This document shows, in pieces, positions 27,457 through 36,140 of a DNA stretch of 64,000 nucleotides. A model generated the notes under the pieces. It was not told the DNA's origin and did not search any database. It saw only the letters and a program-made list of their open reading frames with translations. Source of the DNA: Photorhabdus thracensis (GTDB taxonomy: Bacteria > Pseudomonadota > Gammaproteobacteria > Enterobacterales > Enterobacteriaceae). The DNA lies in the NCBI RefSeq assembly GCF_001010285.1, contig NZ_CP011104.1, positions 558,001 through 622,000 of the forward strand. The letters are read 5' to 3'. A program made the position numbers and the translations under genes. Positions within the stretch are counted from its first letter, which is position 1. Every line of letters starts with the position of its first letter.

Positions 27457-28309
27457 GATTTTCCCCCTTTACCACGCTTTGCCATAACTGCTCAACCTGA
27501 ACCGACAAACTGTTAAGCAGACGGAGCTTATGCATGTCACTCATCACACGTTCCAGCTTAATAGGATCAAGTTGTCGCGGTTGGCTGTCCAGATCAGCGC
27601 TCAGGGCTTTCATGATGAATCCTGTCACTTCCATCAGGGAGCTGCTCTTGAAATTGGCCTGGATATCTCGCCAGGCCGCTGACAGCCCTTGATAGTCCAT
27701 AACGGCATCACGATAGATGTTACGCAATGCCTGCAAATTACCAACCCCATCTCTAGCTGCTGCCGTGGCATCAGGCGTAATGCAGGCGCCTAACTCGATA
27801 GCGATACCTTGCTCTTGCGCTAAACGTGATAACTCCTGTTCAACCAATGTCAATATGGCACGTGCCTCTGGCCTGCCTGCCAACACATCACGGGCCTGAC
27901 TCAACGCATAGAATTGTTCACTCACCTCTCCAGAGAAACTTTCCAAATAAGCCTGCAACTGGGCGATATTAGTCAGCTGACTGCTATTTAAATGAGAGAT
28001 CAACGTCTTAACCTTTTGTTGACGCTCCAGATCCGGCACTTTCTGCAAATACTCACCTACCAACGCCTCAATTTCCCGCACTCTGGCATGTCCATCGCTA
28101 ACTTTACGTCTGGAGAGCGGCATATCCTTGCGTTCCGAAAATGCAAAAGTCAGCTCTTCGGCCGCATCAGCAAAAGACTGGGATGCAGTAACCAGTACTA
28201 CTTTCTCTCCCTGAAACTGACCGACCCTGGCCTGCTCCTGTTGTGCTGTAATCCCGGCATCAGGTTCTGACAAAGTTACCGAATGAAGATGATTCTGGAT
28301 AATATCCAT
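27437..28309 (-). CDS. sctW: gatekeeper YopN (SctW)
   Basis: 290 residues (YopN 293). The helical repeats SFADAAEELTFAFSERKDM, EIEALVGEYLQKVPDLERQQKVKTLI and FIMKALSADLDSQPRQLDP fit the YopN/MxiC fold. It blocks secretion with TyeA, SycN and YscB until contact or low calcium. First gene of the 8.7-kb minus-strand operon; an ExsA-type promoter lies just upstream. Confidence 0.93.
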   Translation of the reverse strand: MDIIQNHLHSVTLSEPDAGITAQQEQARVGQFQGEKVVLVTASQSFADAAEELTFAFSERKDMPLSRRKVSDGHARVREIEALVGEYLQKVPDLERQQKVKTLISHLNSSQLTNIAQLQAYLESFSGEVSEQFYALSQARDVLAGRPEARAILTLVEQELSRLAQEQGIAIELGACITPDATAAARDGVGNLQALRNIYRDAVMDYQGLSAAWRDIQANFKSSSLMEVTGFIMKALSADLDSQPRQLDPIKLERVMSDMHKLRLLNSLSVQVEQLWQSVVKGENHGIRAF

Positions 28310-28345
28310 AGCCTATCCTGTCATATCAGAGTTAATAATGGACAA

Positions 28346-28396
28346 ATTATAAAGATACCGTCCCGGTGCCTATGCCAAAATCAGCCGTGAATTTTT
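28346..28396 (-). promoter_or_regulatory. ExsA-dependent promoter of the yopN operon
   Basis: Minus-strand box 28372-28396: AAAAATTCAC, GGC, six bases, TGGCA. Exactly 21 bp after TTGGCA stands a perfect TATAAT (28346-28351). It lies back to back with the yscN promoter, 21 bp apart, so one short segment serves both arms of the locus. Confidence 0.75.
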
Positions 28397-28417
28397 AGGC
28401 AAACTAAACCATTTTCT

Positions 28418-28468
28418 AAAAACTCCCGACTCAGGTTGCAATCCCTTCCCCTTTCCCTTCTTTATAGT
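28418..28468 (+). promoter_or_regulatory. ExsA-dependent promoter of the yscN-U operon
   Basis: Plus-strand box 28418-28442: AAAAACTCCC, GAC, six bases, TGCAA, the best consensus match in the window. Exactly 21 bp after TTGCAA lies TATAGT (28463-28468). The yscN ATG follows about 30 bp later. Confidence 0.78.
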
Positions 28469-28496
28469 ACTCGCAGCAGAGGTTATATAAACGATC

Positions 28497-29819
28497 ATGA
28501 AGCTTTCCCTTGACCATATTCCCGGCCAAATGCGCCATGCTATTAATGAATGTCGATTAATTCAGATTCGCGGCAGGGTTACTCAAGTCACGGGCACACT
28601 ACTTAAGGCTGTCATTCCTGGTGTGCGGATAGGTGAACTTTGTCATTTACGCAATCCTGACAATACGCTGTCCCTCCTGGCAGAGGTGATTGGGTTCCAA
28701 CAACATCAAGCCCTGCTGACACCACTTGGCGAGATGTTTGGCATCTCTTCAAATACCGAAGTGAGCCCAACCGGAGCCATGCATCAGGTTGGCGTAGGTG
28801 ATTACCTGTTAGGGCAAGTCCTTGACGGACTGGGTAATCCATTTTCCGGCGGACAGTTACCAGAACCACAAGCTTTGTACCCGGTTTATCGGGATGCTCC
28901 GGCACCCATGAGTCGTAAACGGATTGAACACCCACTCTCACTCGGCGTGCGGGCTATTGACGGTTTACTGACCTGTGGTGAAGGCCAGCGTATGGGCATT
29001 TTTGCCGCTGCGGGCGGCGGCAAGAGTACGCTGTTATCTACGTTGATTCGTAGCGCCGAAGTTGATGTTACCGTGCTGGCACTCATCGGTGAACGTGGTC
29101 GCGAAGTGCGGGAATTTATCGAATCGGATCTGGGTGAAGAAGGCCTGAAACGTTCAGTGCTGGTAGTCGCTACCTCAGATCGTCCAGCGATGGAGAGAGC
29201 TAAGGCAGGGTTTGTGGCGACCTCAATCGCTGAATACTTCCGTGATCAAGGTAAACGTGTACTCTTGCTGATGGATTCCGTGACCCGTTTCGCCCGTGCG
29301 CAACGAGAAATAGGTCTGGCCGCCGGCGAACCGCCAACCCGACGAGGTTACCCACCGTCAGTCTTCGCGGCTTTACCACGGTTAATGGAACGTGCCGGTC
29401 AATCTGACAAGGGTTCAATTACCGCCCTCTACACTGTATTAGTGGAAGGGGATGATATGACAGAACCTGTGGCAGATGAAACCCGCTCTATCCTTGATGG
29501 TCACATTATTTTGTCACGCAAGCTGGCTGCGGCTAACCACTATCCCGCCATTGATGTGTTACGTTCCGCCAGCAGGGTGATGAACCAAATTATCACCGCG
29601 GAACACCAGGCTCAGGCTGGCCTGTTGCGCCATTGGCTAGCTAAATATGAGGAAGTTGAGCTGTTGTTACAGATTGGAGAGTACAAAAAGGGGCAAGATC
29701 CTGTTGCCGATAATGCCATTGCGCGCATTGAAGCAATACGTAGCTGGTTGCGCCAAGGTACTCACGAGCCAAGTGATTTACCACAAACTTTAGCGCTCTT
29801 ACAGCAGATAACGAAATAA
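28497..29819 (+). CDS. sctN: secretion ATPase YscN (SctN)
   Basis: 440 residues of FliI/F1-like hexameric ATPase. Walker [12 protein letters not shown] is near residue 165, [12 protein letters not shown] follows, and [18 protein letters not shown] is Walker B near 255. It strips chaperones and energises export at the inner membrane with YscL, YscK and YscQ. First gene of yscNOPQRSTU; it ends one base into yscO. Confidence 0.96.
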   Translation: MKLSLDHIPGQMRHAINECRLIQIRGRVTQVTGTLLKAVIPGVRIGELCHLRNPDNTLSLLAEVIGFQQHQALLTPLGEMFGISSNTEVSPTGAMHQVGVGDYLLGQVLDGLGNPFSGGQLPEPQALYPVYRDAPAPMSRKRIEHPLSLGVRAIDGLLTCGEGQRMGIFAAAGGGKSTLLSTLIRSAEVDVTVLALIGERGREVREFIESDLGEEGLKRSVLVVATSDRPAMERAKAGFVATSIAEYFRDQGKRVLLLMDSVTRFARAQREIGLAAGEPPTRRGYPPSVFAALPRLMERAGQSDKGSITALYTVLVEGDDMTEPVADETRSILDGHIILSRKLAAANHYPAIDVLRSASRVMNQIITAEHQAQAGLLRHWLAKYEEVELLLQIGEYKKGQDPVADNAIARIEAIRSWLRQGTHEPSDLPQTLALLQQITK

Positions 29820-30280
29820 TGATTGGCCGTTTACAACGCATAAAAACATTACGTGTCGAACGCGCTGAACAACATTTGTCCCTGCAACAAATGAAACTTC
29901 AAACGGCTCATCAACACCATCAACAGGCTTTGCAAACCTTGCAAGATTACTGTCAATGGCGAATAGCAGAAGAGCAACGCCTTTTTGAACTGTGTCAGGG
30001 CCAACCTATTGATCGCAAAGGTCTTGAGCGCTGGCAACAACAAATTGCACTATTGCGTGAAAACGAAGCTCAGTTGGAAAAGAAAGTCGCTGAAATGACC
30101 GAAAAAGTGGAACTGGAACTCCGCCAATTACAAGAGTGTCAACGTGTATTGCACCACGCACGTCAGCAGCAGGAAAAATTTAACGAATTGGGTCGCCAGG
30201 AACAAGAGGCGATCCGCGCCCAAGGTGAATACCTAGAAGAGCTGGAACAAGAAGAGTTCCATCGCCAAGAAAGAGTGTAA
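29819..30280 (+). CDS. sctO: YscO, ATPase stalk protein (SctO)
   Basis: 153 residues, nearly all helical and rich in Gln, Glu and Arg (VERAEQHLSLQQMKLQTAHQHHQ, ENEAQLEKKVAEMTEKVELELRQL), the FliJ-like two-helix coiled coil. It links the ATPase ring to the LcrD gate. Overlaps the yscN stop by one base. Confidence 0.9.
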   Translation: MIGRLQRIKTLRVERAEQHLSLQQMKLQTAHQHHQQALQTLQDYCQWRIAEEQRLFELCQGQPIDRKGLERWQQQIALLRENEAQLEKKVAEMTEKVELELRQLQECQRVLHHARQQQEKFNELGRQEQEAIRAQGEYLEELEQEEFHRQERV

Positions 30281-30291
30281 AACAGAAGAGC

Positions 30292-31770
30292 ATGAACCCA
30301 CTGACAGCTATCGGCAAAGGTGTCCCCGCCCTCCCAACGTCCCCCGCAGCGGCGGACGCAGATTTGCAGCGCCGTTTCGAACTGGCTATCGCCCCTCACG
30401 CCACCAATACGCGTCAATCAACAGGACGACGGGTGGAGCAACCATTAACCGACACGGCCACAAACAGCAAAACAACGGATCTACATTTCACGCATGACGC
30501 AAATGAGGAGCTTCCTCCATTCGCCTCCACGCATCAAGCAACTGATGACCCGCACAAACACACCTTACCACTGCTATACCATAACCCCTCTTCTTTTTCA
30601 CATAAGAGAGAAGAGAACCAAGCTAATCTGGAGCAAAAAAAAGCGTCCCAGGAACATGATATAAGGGCAAACTCTCTGACGACGCCTGACCTCCCAGTGC
30701 ACGCTCCCAATCTTGAGCCAGCCAATATGACACCTGCGGTTGTGCCTCATCCAGACACAGCAAATATCTCTGCGTATAAAGACATACACAACAAACCAAT
30801 ATCCCTTTCAGTAACTCAGGAAACGCCTGACATATTCTCATCCCAGACAGACACACAACAGGTCATCCCTCATCCATTACCAGGCCAATATGTACCCGCA
30901 CAACCTCAAAATCAGAAGAAAAGCTTATTGGCCTCTGTTGATCGTCTCAATGAGATCGCTATTGAGATAAAAGAGTCTCTGTCAACACCCGCTATCCTGG
31001 CACTCCAGCCAGACCTGAACACCCCTGCCCCTAACCTAAAGCCGGTTGATATTATGCCCTCTGCTGCAGCCTACCCTGACACAGCAGCTATTCCTGCACA
31101 GAAAGATGCAAACGATGAACCGGTATATTATGCAGTGGCGCAAACAACACCCGGCATATCCAGATCTCAGCAAGATACACAAGAGCAAGACAGACTTCCC
31201 CGCCAACAGGCAGGTCTGGCTTTTCCTGTTCCCCATGCTAATGAAATCAGCATCACGGAAAAAAAGATTCTTACTGAAATCGAGACATATCATTTATTAG
31301 CATCAAAGCCAAAAGAGTCTGACATTCAGTCCTCCTATCCTGGCGAATCAGACGGGAAAGTGCCCTTCTTTCCACAAACACAGCTCCTGCCAGGCGAGCG
31401 TATACTCGCTACAATGCACGCAACCTCAACCAGTTCCCCACTTCTGGAGGTACTGATCGATAAATTGAGTGTGGAGATCAGTATCGAACTAACACGGCAG
31501 CAACGTCCGCCAACATTACATCTGACACTCCCCAACCTTGGTGCTCTTGAGATTCAACTAACCAATGAGCATGGCAAACTTCAAATAGAGATTTTGGCGA
31601 GCCCGGCAGCCCAGCAACAACTGAAGCAGGCACGCTTTGAGCTGCTTGAACGTCTACAGCTCCTTTATCCAACACAAACTGTCGAACTCTCTCTCCCGTC
31701 TCAAACGGATAGCGAGCACGGATCACGCCAGAGTCGCAGCGTATATGAAGAATGGAAAAATGATGCATGA
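30292..31770 (+). CDS. sctP: needle-length ruler YscP (SctP)
   Basis: 492 residues, in the range of YscP (about 515 in Y. enterocolitica, less elsewhere). A long disordered, Pro/Thr/Gln-rich ruler part precedes the C-terminal substrate-switch domain (about 380-475: LLEVLIDKLSVEISIELTRQQRP ... LHLTLPNLGALEIQL ... LLERLQLLYP). The ruler holds two imperfect repeats, beginning APNLEP at residue 138 and APNLKP at 246. It sets needle length and then switches YscU specificity. It overlaps yscQ by 4 bp. Confidence 0.92.
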   Translation: MNPLTAIGKGVPALPTSPAAADADLQRRFELAIAPHATNTRQSTGRRVEQPLTDTATNSKTTDLHFTHDANEELPPFASTHQATDDPHKHTLPLLYHNPSSFSHKREENQANLEQKKASQEHDIRANSLTTPDLPVHAPNLEPANMTPAVVPHPDTANISAYKDIHNKPISLSVTQETPDIFSSQTDTQQVIPHPLPGQYVPAQPQNQKKSLLASVDRLNEIAIEIKESLSTPAILALQPDLNTPAPNLKPVDIMPSAAAYPDTAAIPAQKDANDEPVYYAVAQTTPGISRSQQDTQEQDRLPRQQAGLAFPVPHANEISITEKKILTEIETYHLLASKPKESDIQSSYPGESDGKVPFFPQTQLLPGERILATMHATSTSSPLLEVLIDKLSVEISIELTRQQRPPTLHLTLPNLGALEIQLTNEHGKLQIEILASPAAQQQLKQARFELLERLQLLYPTQTVELSLPSQTDSEHGSRQSRSVYEEWKNDA

Positions 31771-32693
31771 ATAGCCTGACCTTACCCAAAGTCTCATTGG
31801 AAGAATTGACTCTGCGTCAAACACTGAGCCGTCATCAGCAACAATTTAACTGGGCTAATGGTCATCTCACTCTAGATATCGTTTCGCCTCCCCCAATGCT
31901 GGACAAGGTGCTGATCGCCCACTGGAAGGGACATACTTTCTCTTTTTACTGCCATGCAACCGAGCTGGCTCTGTGGCTCGCCCCTGATCTACAACAAGCA
32001 AATCTGGCTTCCCTCCCTCAGGATCTGCTGCTGGCACTGATGGAATACCAAAGCAAAGCACTACCCGATCTGTCATGGTCCGCGCTGCAAACCACATCAG
32101 AACTCTCTTTATCAGTCTGCTTATTACTACGCCTTGAGCGGCCAGGCGCCACATTATCACTCTGGTTACCAGAACCCTCGCCCTTACTTTCCATATTGCC
32201 AAAACGTCAACCAAGCGAGTACTTGCCCATTCCATTACAACTGTCTCTGCAATGGGGGGCAATAAGCCTGACTTTAGACGAGTTTCATACCCTGGAACCA
32301 GGGGATGTACTGCTACTGCCCCCACAGCAACAACCAGATGCTCCTCTGTTAGCCCATCTGGAAGGGCGACCTTGGGCCTACTTTAAATACCATGAACATA
32401 AACTGGAGTTAATCACTATGCACACACTCTCTCCTGACACGCCTGACAGTACGCCGGTAACGGACTTAAACAGCCTGGAGGTTCATGTCAGTTTTGAGGT
32501 TGGTCGTCAGACCTTGGATTTACATACGCTTACCAGCCTGCAACCCGGTTCATTACTCGATCTTGGTGTTCCGCCAGACGGTGAGGTACGTATTCTCGTC
32601 AATCAGAAATGCCTCGGTTCAGGGCGATTGGTGGACATTCAGGGACGTTTGGGTGTAAGGGTTGAGCATCTCTTTACGGAGAAACAATCATGA
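31767..32693 (+). CDS. sctQ: cytoplasmic sorting-platform protein YscQ (SctQ)
   Basis: 308 residues (YscQ 307). The variable N-terminal part ends near residue 215; the C-terminal SpoA domain (VHVSFEVGRQTLDLHTLTSLQPGSLLDL ... VRILVNQKCLGSGRLVDIQGRLGVRV) is clear. It forms the C-ring pods with YscK and YscL. An internal start at codon 218 would give the separate C-terminal product. Confidence 0.93.
   Translation: MNSLTLPKVSLEELTLRQTLSRHQQQFNWANGHLTLDIVSPPPMLDKVLIAHWKGHTFSFYCHATELALWLAPDLQQANLASLPQDLLLALMEYQSKALPDLSWSALQTTSELSLSVCLLLRLERPGATLSLWLPEPSPLLSILPKRQPSEYLPIPLQLSLQWGAISLTLDEFHTLEPGDVLLLPPQQQPDAPLLAHLEGRPWAYFKYHEHKLELITMHTLSPDTPDSTPVTDLNSLEVHVSFEVGRQTLDLHTLTSLQPGSLLDLGVPPDGEVRILVNQKCLGSGRLVDIQGRLGVRVEHLFTEKQS
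32418..32693 (+). CDS. probable internal product SctQ-C from codon 218
   Basis: ATG at 32418 is codon 218 of yscQ and has GGAG nine bases upstream. It would give a 91-residue SpoA domain. In Yersinia, YscQ-C is made from an internal start at the same codon and is needed in the complex with full-length YscQ. Product inferred from position and ribosome site. Confidence 0.6.
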   Translation: MHTLSPDTPDSTPVTDLNSLEVHVSFEVGRQTLDLHTLTSLQPGSLLDLGVPPDGEVRILVNQKCLGSGRLVDIQGRLGVRVEHLFTEKQS

Positions 32694-33343
32694 TTCAACT
32701 ACCAAACGAGTTGGATCTTATCATCGGACTAGCCTTATTGGCTCTGCTCCCCTTTATTGCCGTGATGGCCACCTCTTTTCTCAAACTGGCGGTGGTATTT
32801 TCTTTGCTGCGTAATGCCCTGGGAGTACAACAAATCCCCCCCAATATGGCTATGTATGGATTGGCAATTATCCTCACTATCTATGTCATGGCCCCAGTGG
32901 GTTTCGCTACTCAAGATTATCTGCGCCAGAATGAGGTTTCATTCAGCAACGCAGAGTCGGTAGAAAAATTTATGGAAGAAGGAATAACACCTTACCGGAA
33001 CTTTCTCAAACAACATATTAAGCCCAGTGAGCGCACCTTCTTTATTGATAGCACCCGACAAATTTGGCCAAGCCAATATGCTGACCGGTTGGAACCAGAT
33101 AGCCTACTAATCCTGCTGCCAGCCTTTACAGTCAGTGAATTAACCCGCGCATTTGAAATTGGGTTTCTTCTTTATCTGCCATTCATTGCAATCGATCTGA
33201 TTATTTCTAATATTCTGCTCGCTATGGGGATGATGATGGTTTCCCCCATGACCATCTCTCTTCCTTTCAAGTTGCTGCTATTTGTCCTGCTTGATGGCTG
33301 GACACGCCTGACACACGGCCTTGTCACCAGTTATGGAGCCTGA
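32690..33343 (+). CDS. sctR: export apparatus protein YscR (SctR)
   Basis: 217 residues with the FliP-like pattern: N-terminal helix LIIGLALLALLPFIAVMATSFLKLAVVFSLLRNALGVQQ, a middle loop, and C-terminal FEIGFLLYLPFIAIDLIISNILLAMGMMMVSP. Five copies form most of the helical core of the export gate. ATGA overlap with yscQ. Confidence 0.95.
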   Translation: MIQLPNELDLIIGLALLALLPFIAVMATSFLKLAVVFSLLRNALGVQQIPPNMAMYGLAIILTIYVMAPVGFATQDYLRQNEVSFSNAESVEKFMEEGITPYRNFLKQHIKPSERTFFIDSTRQIWPSQYADRLEPDSLLILLPAFTVSELTRAFEIGFLLYLPFIAIDLIISNILLAMGMMMVSPMTISLPFKLLLFVLLDGWTRLTHGLVTSYGA

Positions 33344-33346
33344 ATA

Positions 33347-33613
33347 ATGAGTAATGCTGATATTCTGCACTTCACCAGCCAATCTCTCTGGCTGGTGTTA
33401 ATTCTTTCTCTGCCACCGGTACTGATGGCTGCCGCAGTGGGAACATTGGTCTCATTAATCCAGGCACTCACCCAAATACAAGAACAAACGCTGGGTTTTG
33501 TCATTAAATTAATTGCGGTCATTATTACCTTGTTCGCCACGGCTACCTGGCTTGGCAACGAGCTCTACAGCTTCGCCAACATGGCTTTTCTTAAGGTGCC
33601 ACTGATCAAATGA
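33347..33613 (+). CDS. sctS: export apparatus protein YscS (SctS)
   Basis: 88 residues, two transmembrane helices (LWLVLILSLPPVLMAAAVGTLVSLIQALTQIQEQTLGF and LIAVIITLFATATWLG), as in FliQ/YscS. Part of the RST export gate. ATGA overlap with yscT. Confidence 0.95.
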   Translation: MSNADILHFTSQSLWLVLILSLPPVLMAAAVGTLVSLIQALTQIQEQTLGFVIKLIAVIITLFATATWLGNELYSFANMAFLKVPLIK

Positions 33614-34398
33614 CCCTACCAGAGCTCCAGCAACAAATCCTTGCTTATACCCTGCTGTTACCCCGCATTATGAGCTGTTTTGTGATATTTCCTGTACTCA
33701 GCAAACAGATGCTGGGCGGTGGAATGATTCGCAACGGTGTGGCTTGCTCACTGGCCCTCTATGCTTACCCAACAGTAGCAGATACCCCCCTGCCGGCATT
33801 TGGTAGCCTGGAATTGGCGCTGTTGCTCGGTAAGGAAGTCTTGCTTGGTATGCTAATCGGCTTTATCGCTTCCATTCCATTTTGGGCCATGGAAGCCACC
33901 GGCTTTATTATAGATAACCAACGGGGAGCAACAATGGCTTCGGTACTTAACCCATCTCTGGGAAGCCAAACTTCACCTACAGGTCTGCTATTGACTCAAA
34001 CTCTGATTACGCTTTTTTTCTCCGGCGGCGCTTTCCTTAGTCTGCTTGGCGCCCTATTTCAGAGTTACAACAGTTGGCCGATAGCTCAGTTTTTCCCCCA
34101 TATTACCAGCCAATGGATCAGTTTTTTCTACGGCCAATTCAGCTATCTGTTGCAACTTTGCGCCCTGATGGCAGCCCCTTTATTAATTGCCATGTTTCTG
34201 GCCGAGTTCGGGCTGGCACTGATTAGCCGTTTCGCCCCGTCTCTCAATGTTTTCGTATTGGCGATGCCAATCAAGAGTGCAATTGCCAGTCTGTTACTGG
34301 TTATCTATATCCGATTACTGATGCATCATGCTTATGACAAGGTGTTATTAACGCTTTCTCCAGTGCGCATGTTAATTCCTATTCTGGAGGCACCATGA
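33610..34398 (+). CDS. sctT: export apparatus protein YscT (SctT)
   Basis: 262 residues, FliR-like, about six to eight hydrophobic segments. Blocks LLPRIMSCFVIFPVLSKQM, FWAMEATGFIIDNQRGATMASVLNP and APLLIAMFLAEFGLALISRFAPSLNVFVLAMPIKS fit the family. It crowns the export gate. Overlaps yscU by ATGA. Confidence 0.95.
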   Translation: MTLPELQQQILAYTLLLPRIMSCFVIFPVLSKQMLGGGMIRNGVACSLALYAYPTVADTPLPAFGSLELALLLGKEVLLGMLIGFIASIPFWAMEATGFIIDNQRGATMASVLNPSLGSQTSPTGLLLTQTLITLFFSGGAFLSLLGALFQSYNSWPIAQFFPHITSQWISFFYGQFSYLLQLCALMAAPLLIAMFLAEFGLALISRFAPSLNVFVLAMPIKSAIASLLLVIYIRLLMHHAYDKVLLTLSPVRMLIPILEAP

Positions 34399-35450
34399 GT
34401 GGAGAAAAAACCGAAAAGCCTACGCCCAAGAAACTCAGAGATGCCCGTAAGAAGGGCCAGGTAACCAAAAGTAACGAAGTAGTATCAACCTCCTTAATCC
34501 TGGGGCTGATCGGCATGATAATGGTCATGTCCGAATACTATTTGGAACATCTGAGTAAACTGATGCTAATCCCGGCTAGTCTGCTGGAGAAACCCTTTCC
34601 TCAAGCTTTCAATCATGTCGTTGAAAACCTGATGCAGGAGCTGGTTTACCTCTGCCTGCCAATTCTGAGCGTTTCCGCTTTGCTATCGTTAGCATCACAC
34701 CTTGCCCAATACGGCTTCCTGTTGAGTGGGAATTCCATCAAGCCCGACATCAAAAAGATCAATCCTGTTGAAGGGGCCAAAAGAATCTTCTCCATCAAGA
34801 GCCTGATGGAATTCGTCAAATCAATACTCAAAGTGACACTGCTCTGTATCCTGGTCTGGGTTACCCTGGAAGGTAATCTACAGGCGCTGCTGTACCTGCC
34901 GGAGTGTGGGACAAGATGTATTATCCCTGTACTCGGTATGATGTTAACCCAGCTAATGACCGTATGTGGTATCGGGTTTATCGTGATTTCTATTGCCGAT
35001 TATGCCTTCGAGCACTACCAGCATATCAAGCAGCTCAGAATGAGCAAAGACGAGATCAAACGCGAATATAAAGAGAGTGAAGGCAGCCCGGAGATCAAAA
35101 GCAAGCGACGCCAATTTCACCAGGAATTACAATCAAGCAATATGCGCGCCAGCGTCAAGAATTCATCAGTGATCGTTGCCAACCCAACTCATATTGCCAT
35201 CGGTATCCGCTACAAGAAAGGAGAGACACCTTTACCTCTTATTACGCTCAAGTTCACTGATGCGCAGGCCCTGCAAGTCCGGCGTATTGCCGAAGAGGAA
35301 GGTATTCCAGTGTTACAGAGAATTCCTCTCGCACGGGCACTTTATCAGGATGGCCTCATCGATAACTATATTCCTGCCGATCTCATCCAAGCCACCGCAG
35401 AAGTTTTACGTTGGTTAGAACAGTGGCAAGATCGCTCTCCTGAGCCGTAA
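34395..35450 (+). CDS. sctU: autocleaving export switch protein YscU (SctU)
   Basis: 351 residues. SGEKTEKPTPKKLRDARKKGQV is the conserved N-terminus; four transmembrane helices follow. The cytoplasmic domain carries VIVANPTHIAIGIRY with the autocleavage NPTH starting at residue 263, the same position as in Yersinia YscU. Cleavage between N and P lets the machine switch from needle to later substrates. Last gene of yscN-U. Confidence 0.96.
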   Translation: MSGEKTEKPTPKKLRDARKKGQVTKSNEVVSTSLILGLIGMIMVMSEYYLEHLSKLMLIPASLLEKPFPQAFNHVVENLMQELVYLCLPILSVSALLSLASHLAQYGFLLSGNSIKPDIKKINPVEGAKRIFSIKSLMEFVKSILKVTLLCILVWVTLEGNLQALLYLPECGTRCIIPVLGMMLTQLMTVCGIGFIVISIADYAFEHYQHIKQLRMSKDEIKREYKESEGSPEIKSKRRQFHQELQSSNMRASVKNSSVIVANPTHIAIGIRYKKGETPLPLITLKFTDAQALQVRRIAEEEGIPVLQRIPLARALYQDGLIDNYIPADLIQATAEVLRWLEQWQDRSPEP

Positions 35451-35470
35451 CTAAAAACTCGACTCAGGTT
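35451..35470 (+). promoter_or_regulatory. vestigial ExsA box after yscU
   Basis: CTAAAAACTC-GACTCAGGTT repeats the yscN-promoter box (CTAAAAACTCCCGACTCAGGTTG) with CC missing and without the TGnnA that follows. The spacing and downstream half are lost, so it is unlikely to bind ExsA. It starts one base after the yscU stop. Confidence 0.55.
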
Positions 35471-36140
35471 CTCTTCTTAATTCATTACAACCAAACCACA
35501 TAATTGCAAAAAATTTAAGATAAATAAAGATAGCTCCAGATAGCTCAGTGTTCCTTAAACGATATTATAATAAACAATCCAATTCGGTTAGGTTGATTTT
35601 TTATTTTTATCAATTGATAAAATCATTCAAACCAGATTTGAATTTCTTATCAAGTGATCTACTATTATGCAAGGGTTATTTGAGCTATTAGATCTTGCTG
35701 CACACTGACTTCTGCGCCTTTCAATCAATTAATACTCAGCTAACCATGACAATAATTGATGTATTCTGAATCATCCATACATTACCTGAATAAAAAGGAG
35801 AAAACGAATAATTGAGGCAGTATAAAAAGCTCAACTTATGACTCAGAATGAGGAATCTACAGGCAATCTTTACTATGTGAAAAAAATTGATCGCTTTTCA
35901 TCTGTCGTTTATAAAATGTGAGAATAATACTATTATTCAGATCGAGAACATTAATATGCTACCAGAAGAAAAACCGTTTTAATTAAAAGACCTTATAACT
36001 CGCTCTCCCGTTAAACACATAAAACCATTCTTCCTGTCTATTACAGGTAGTAAAACGAAAGAAAACATATATTTAATATCAATAAGAATAACGTAATTTA
36101 TATTTTTTTAAGACAACACCAATAGATCCAGGACAATAAA
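35471..36140. other. long AT-rich region upstream of exsA
   Basis: About 670 bp without a credible gene. It must contain the exsA promoter. I searched the plus strand for GnC-N6-TGnnA after an A-tract and found none, so exsA seems to be expressed from a promoter that ExsA does not control. No clear terminator for yscU was found. Confidence 0.55.

Noticed and set aside
31867..32325. 152-codon minus-strand frame inside yscQ
   Set aside because: Shadow of the yscQ coding sequence; no ribosome site and inside a tightly overlapping operon.
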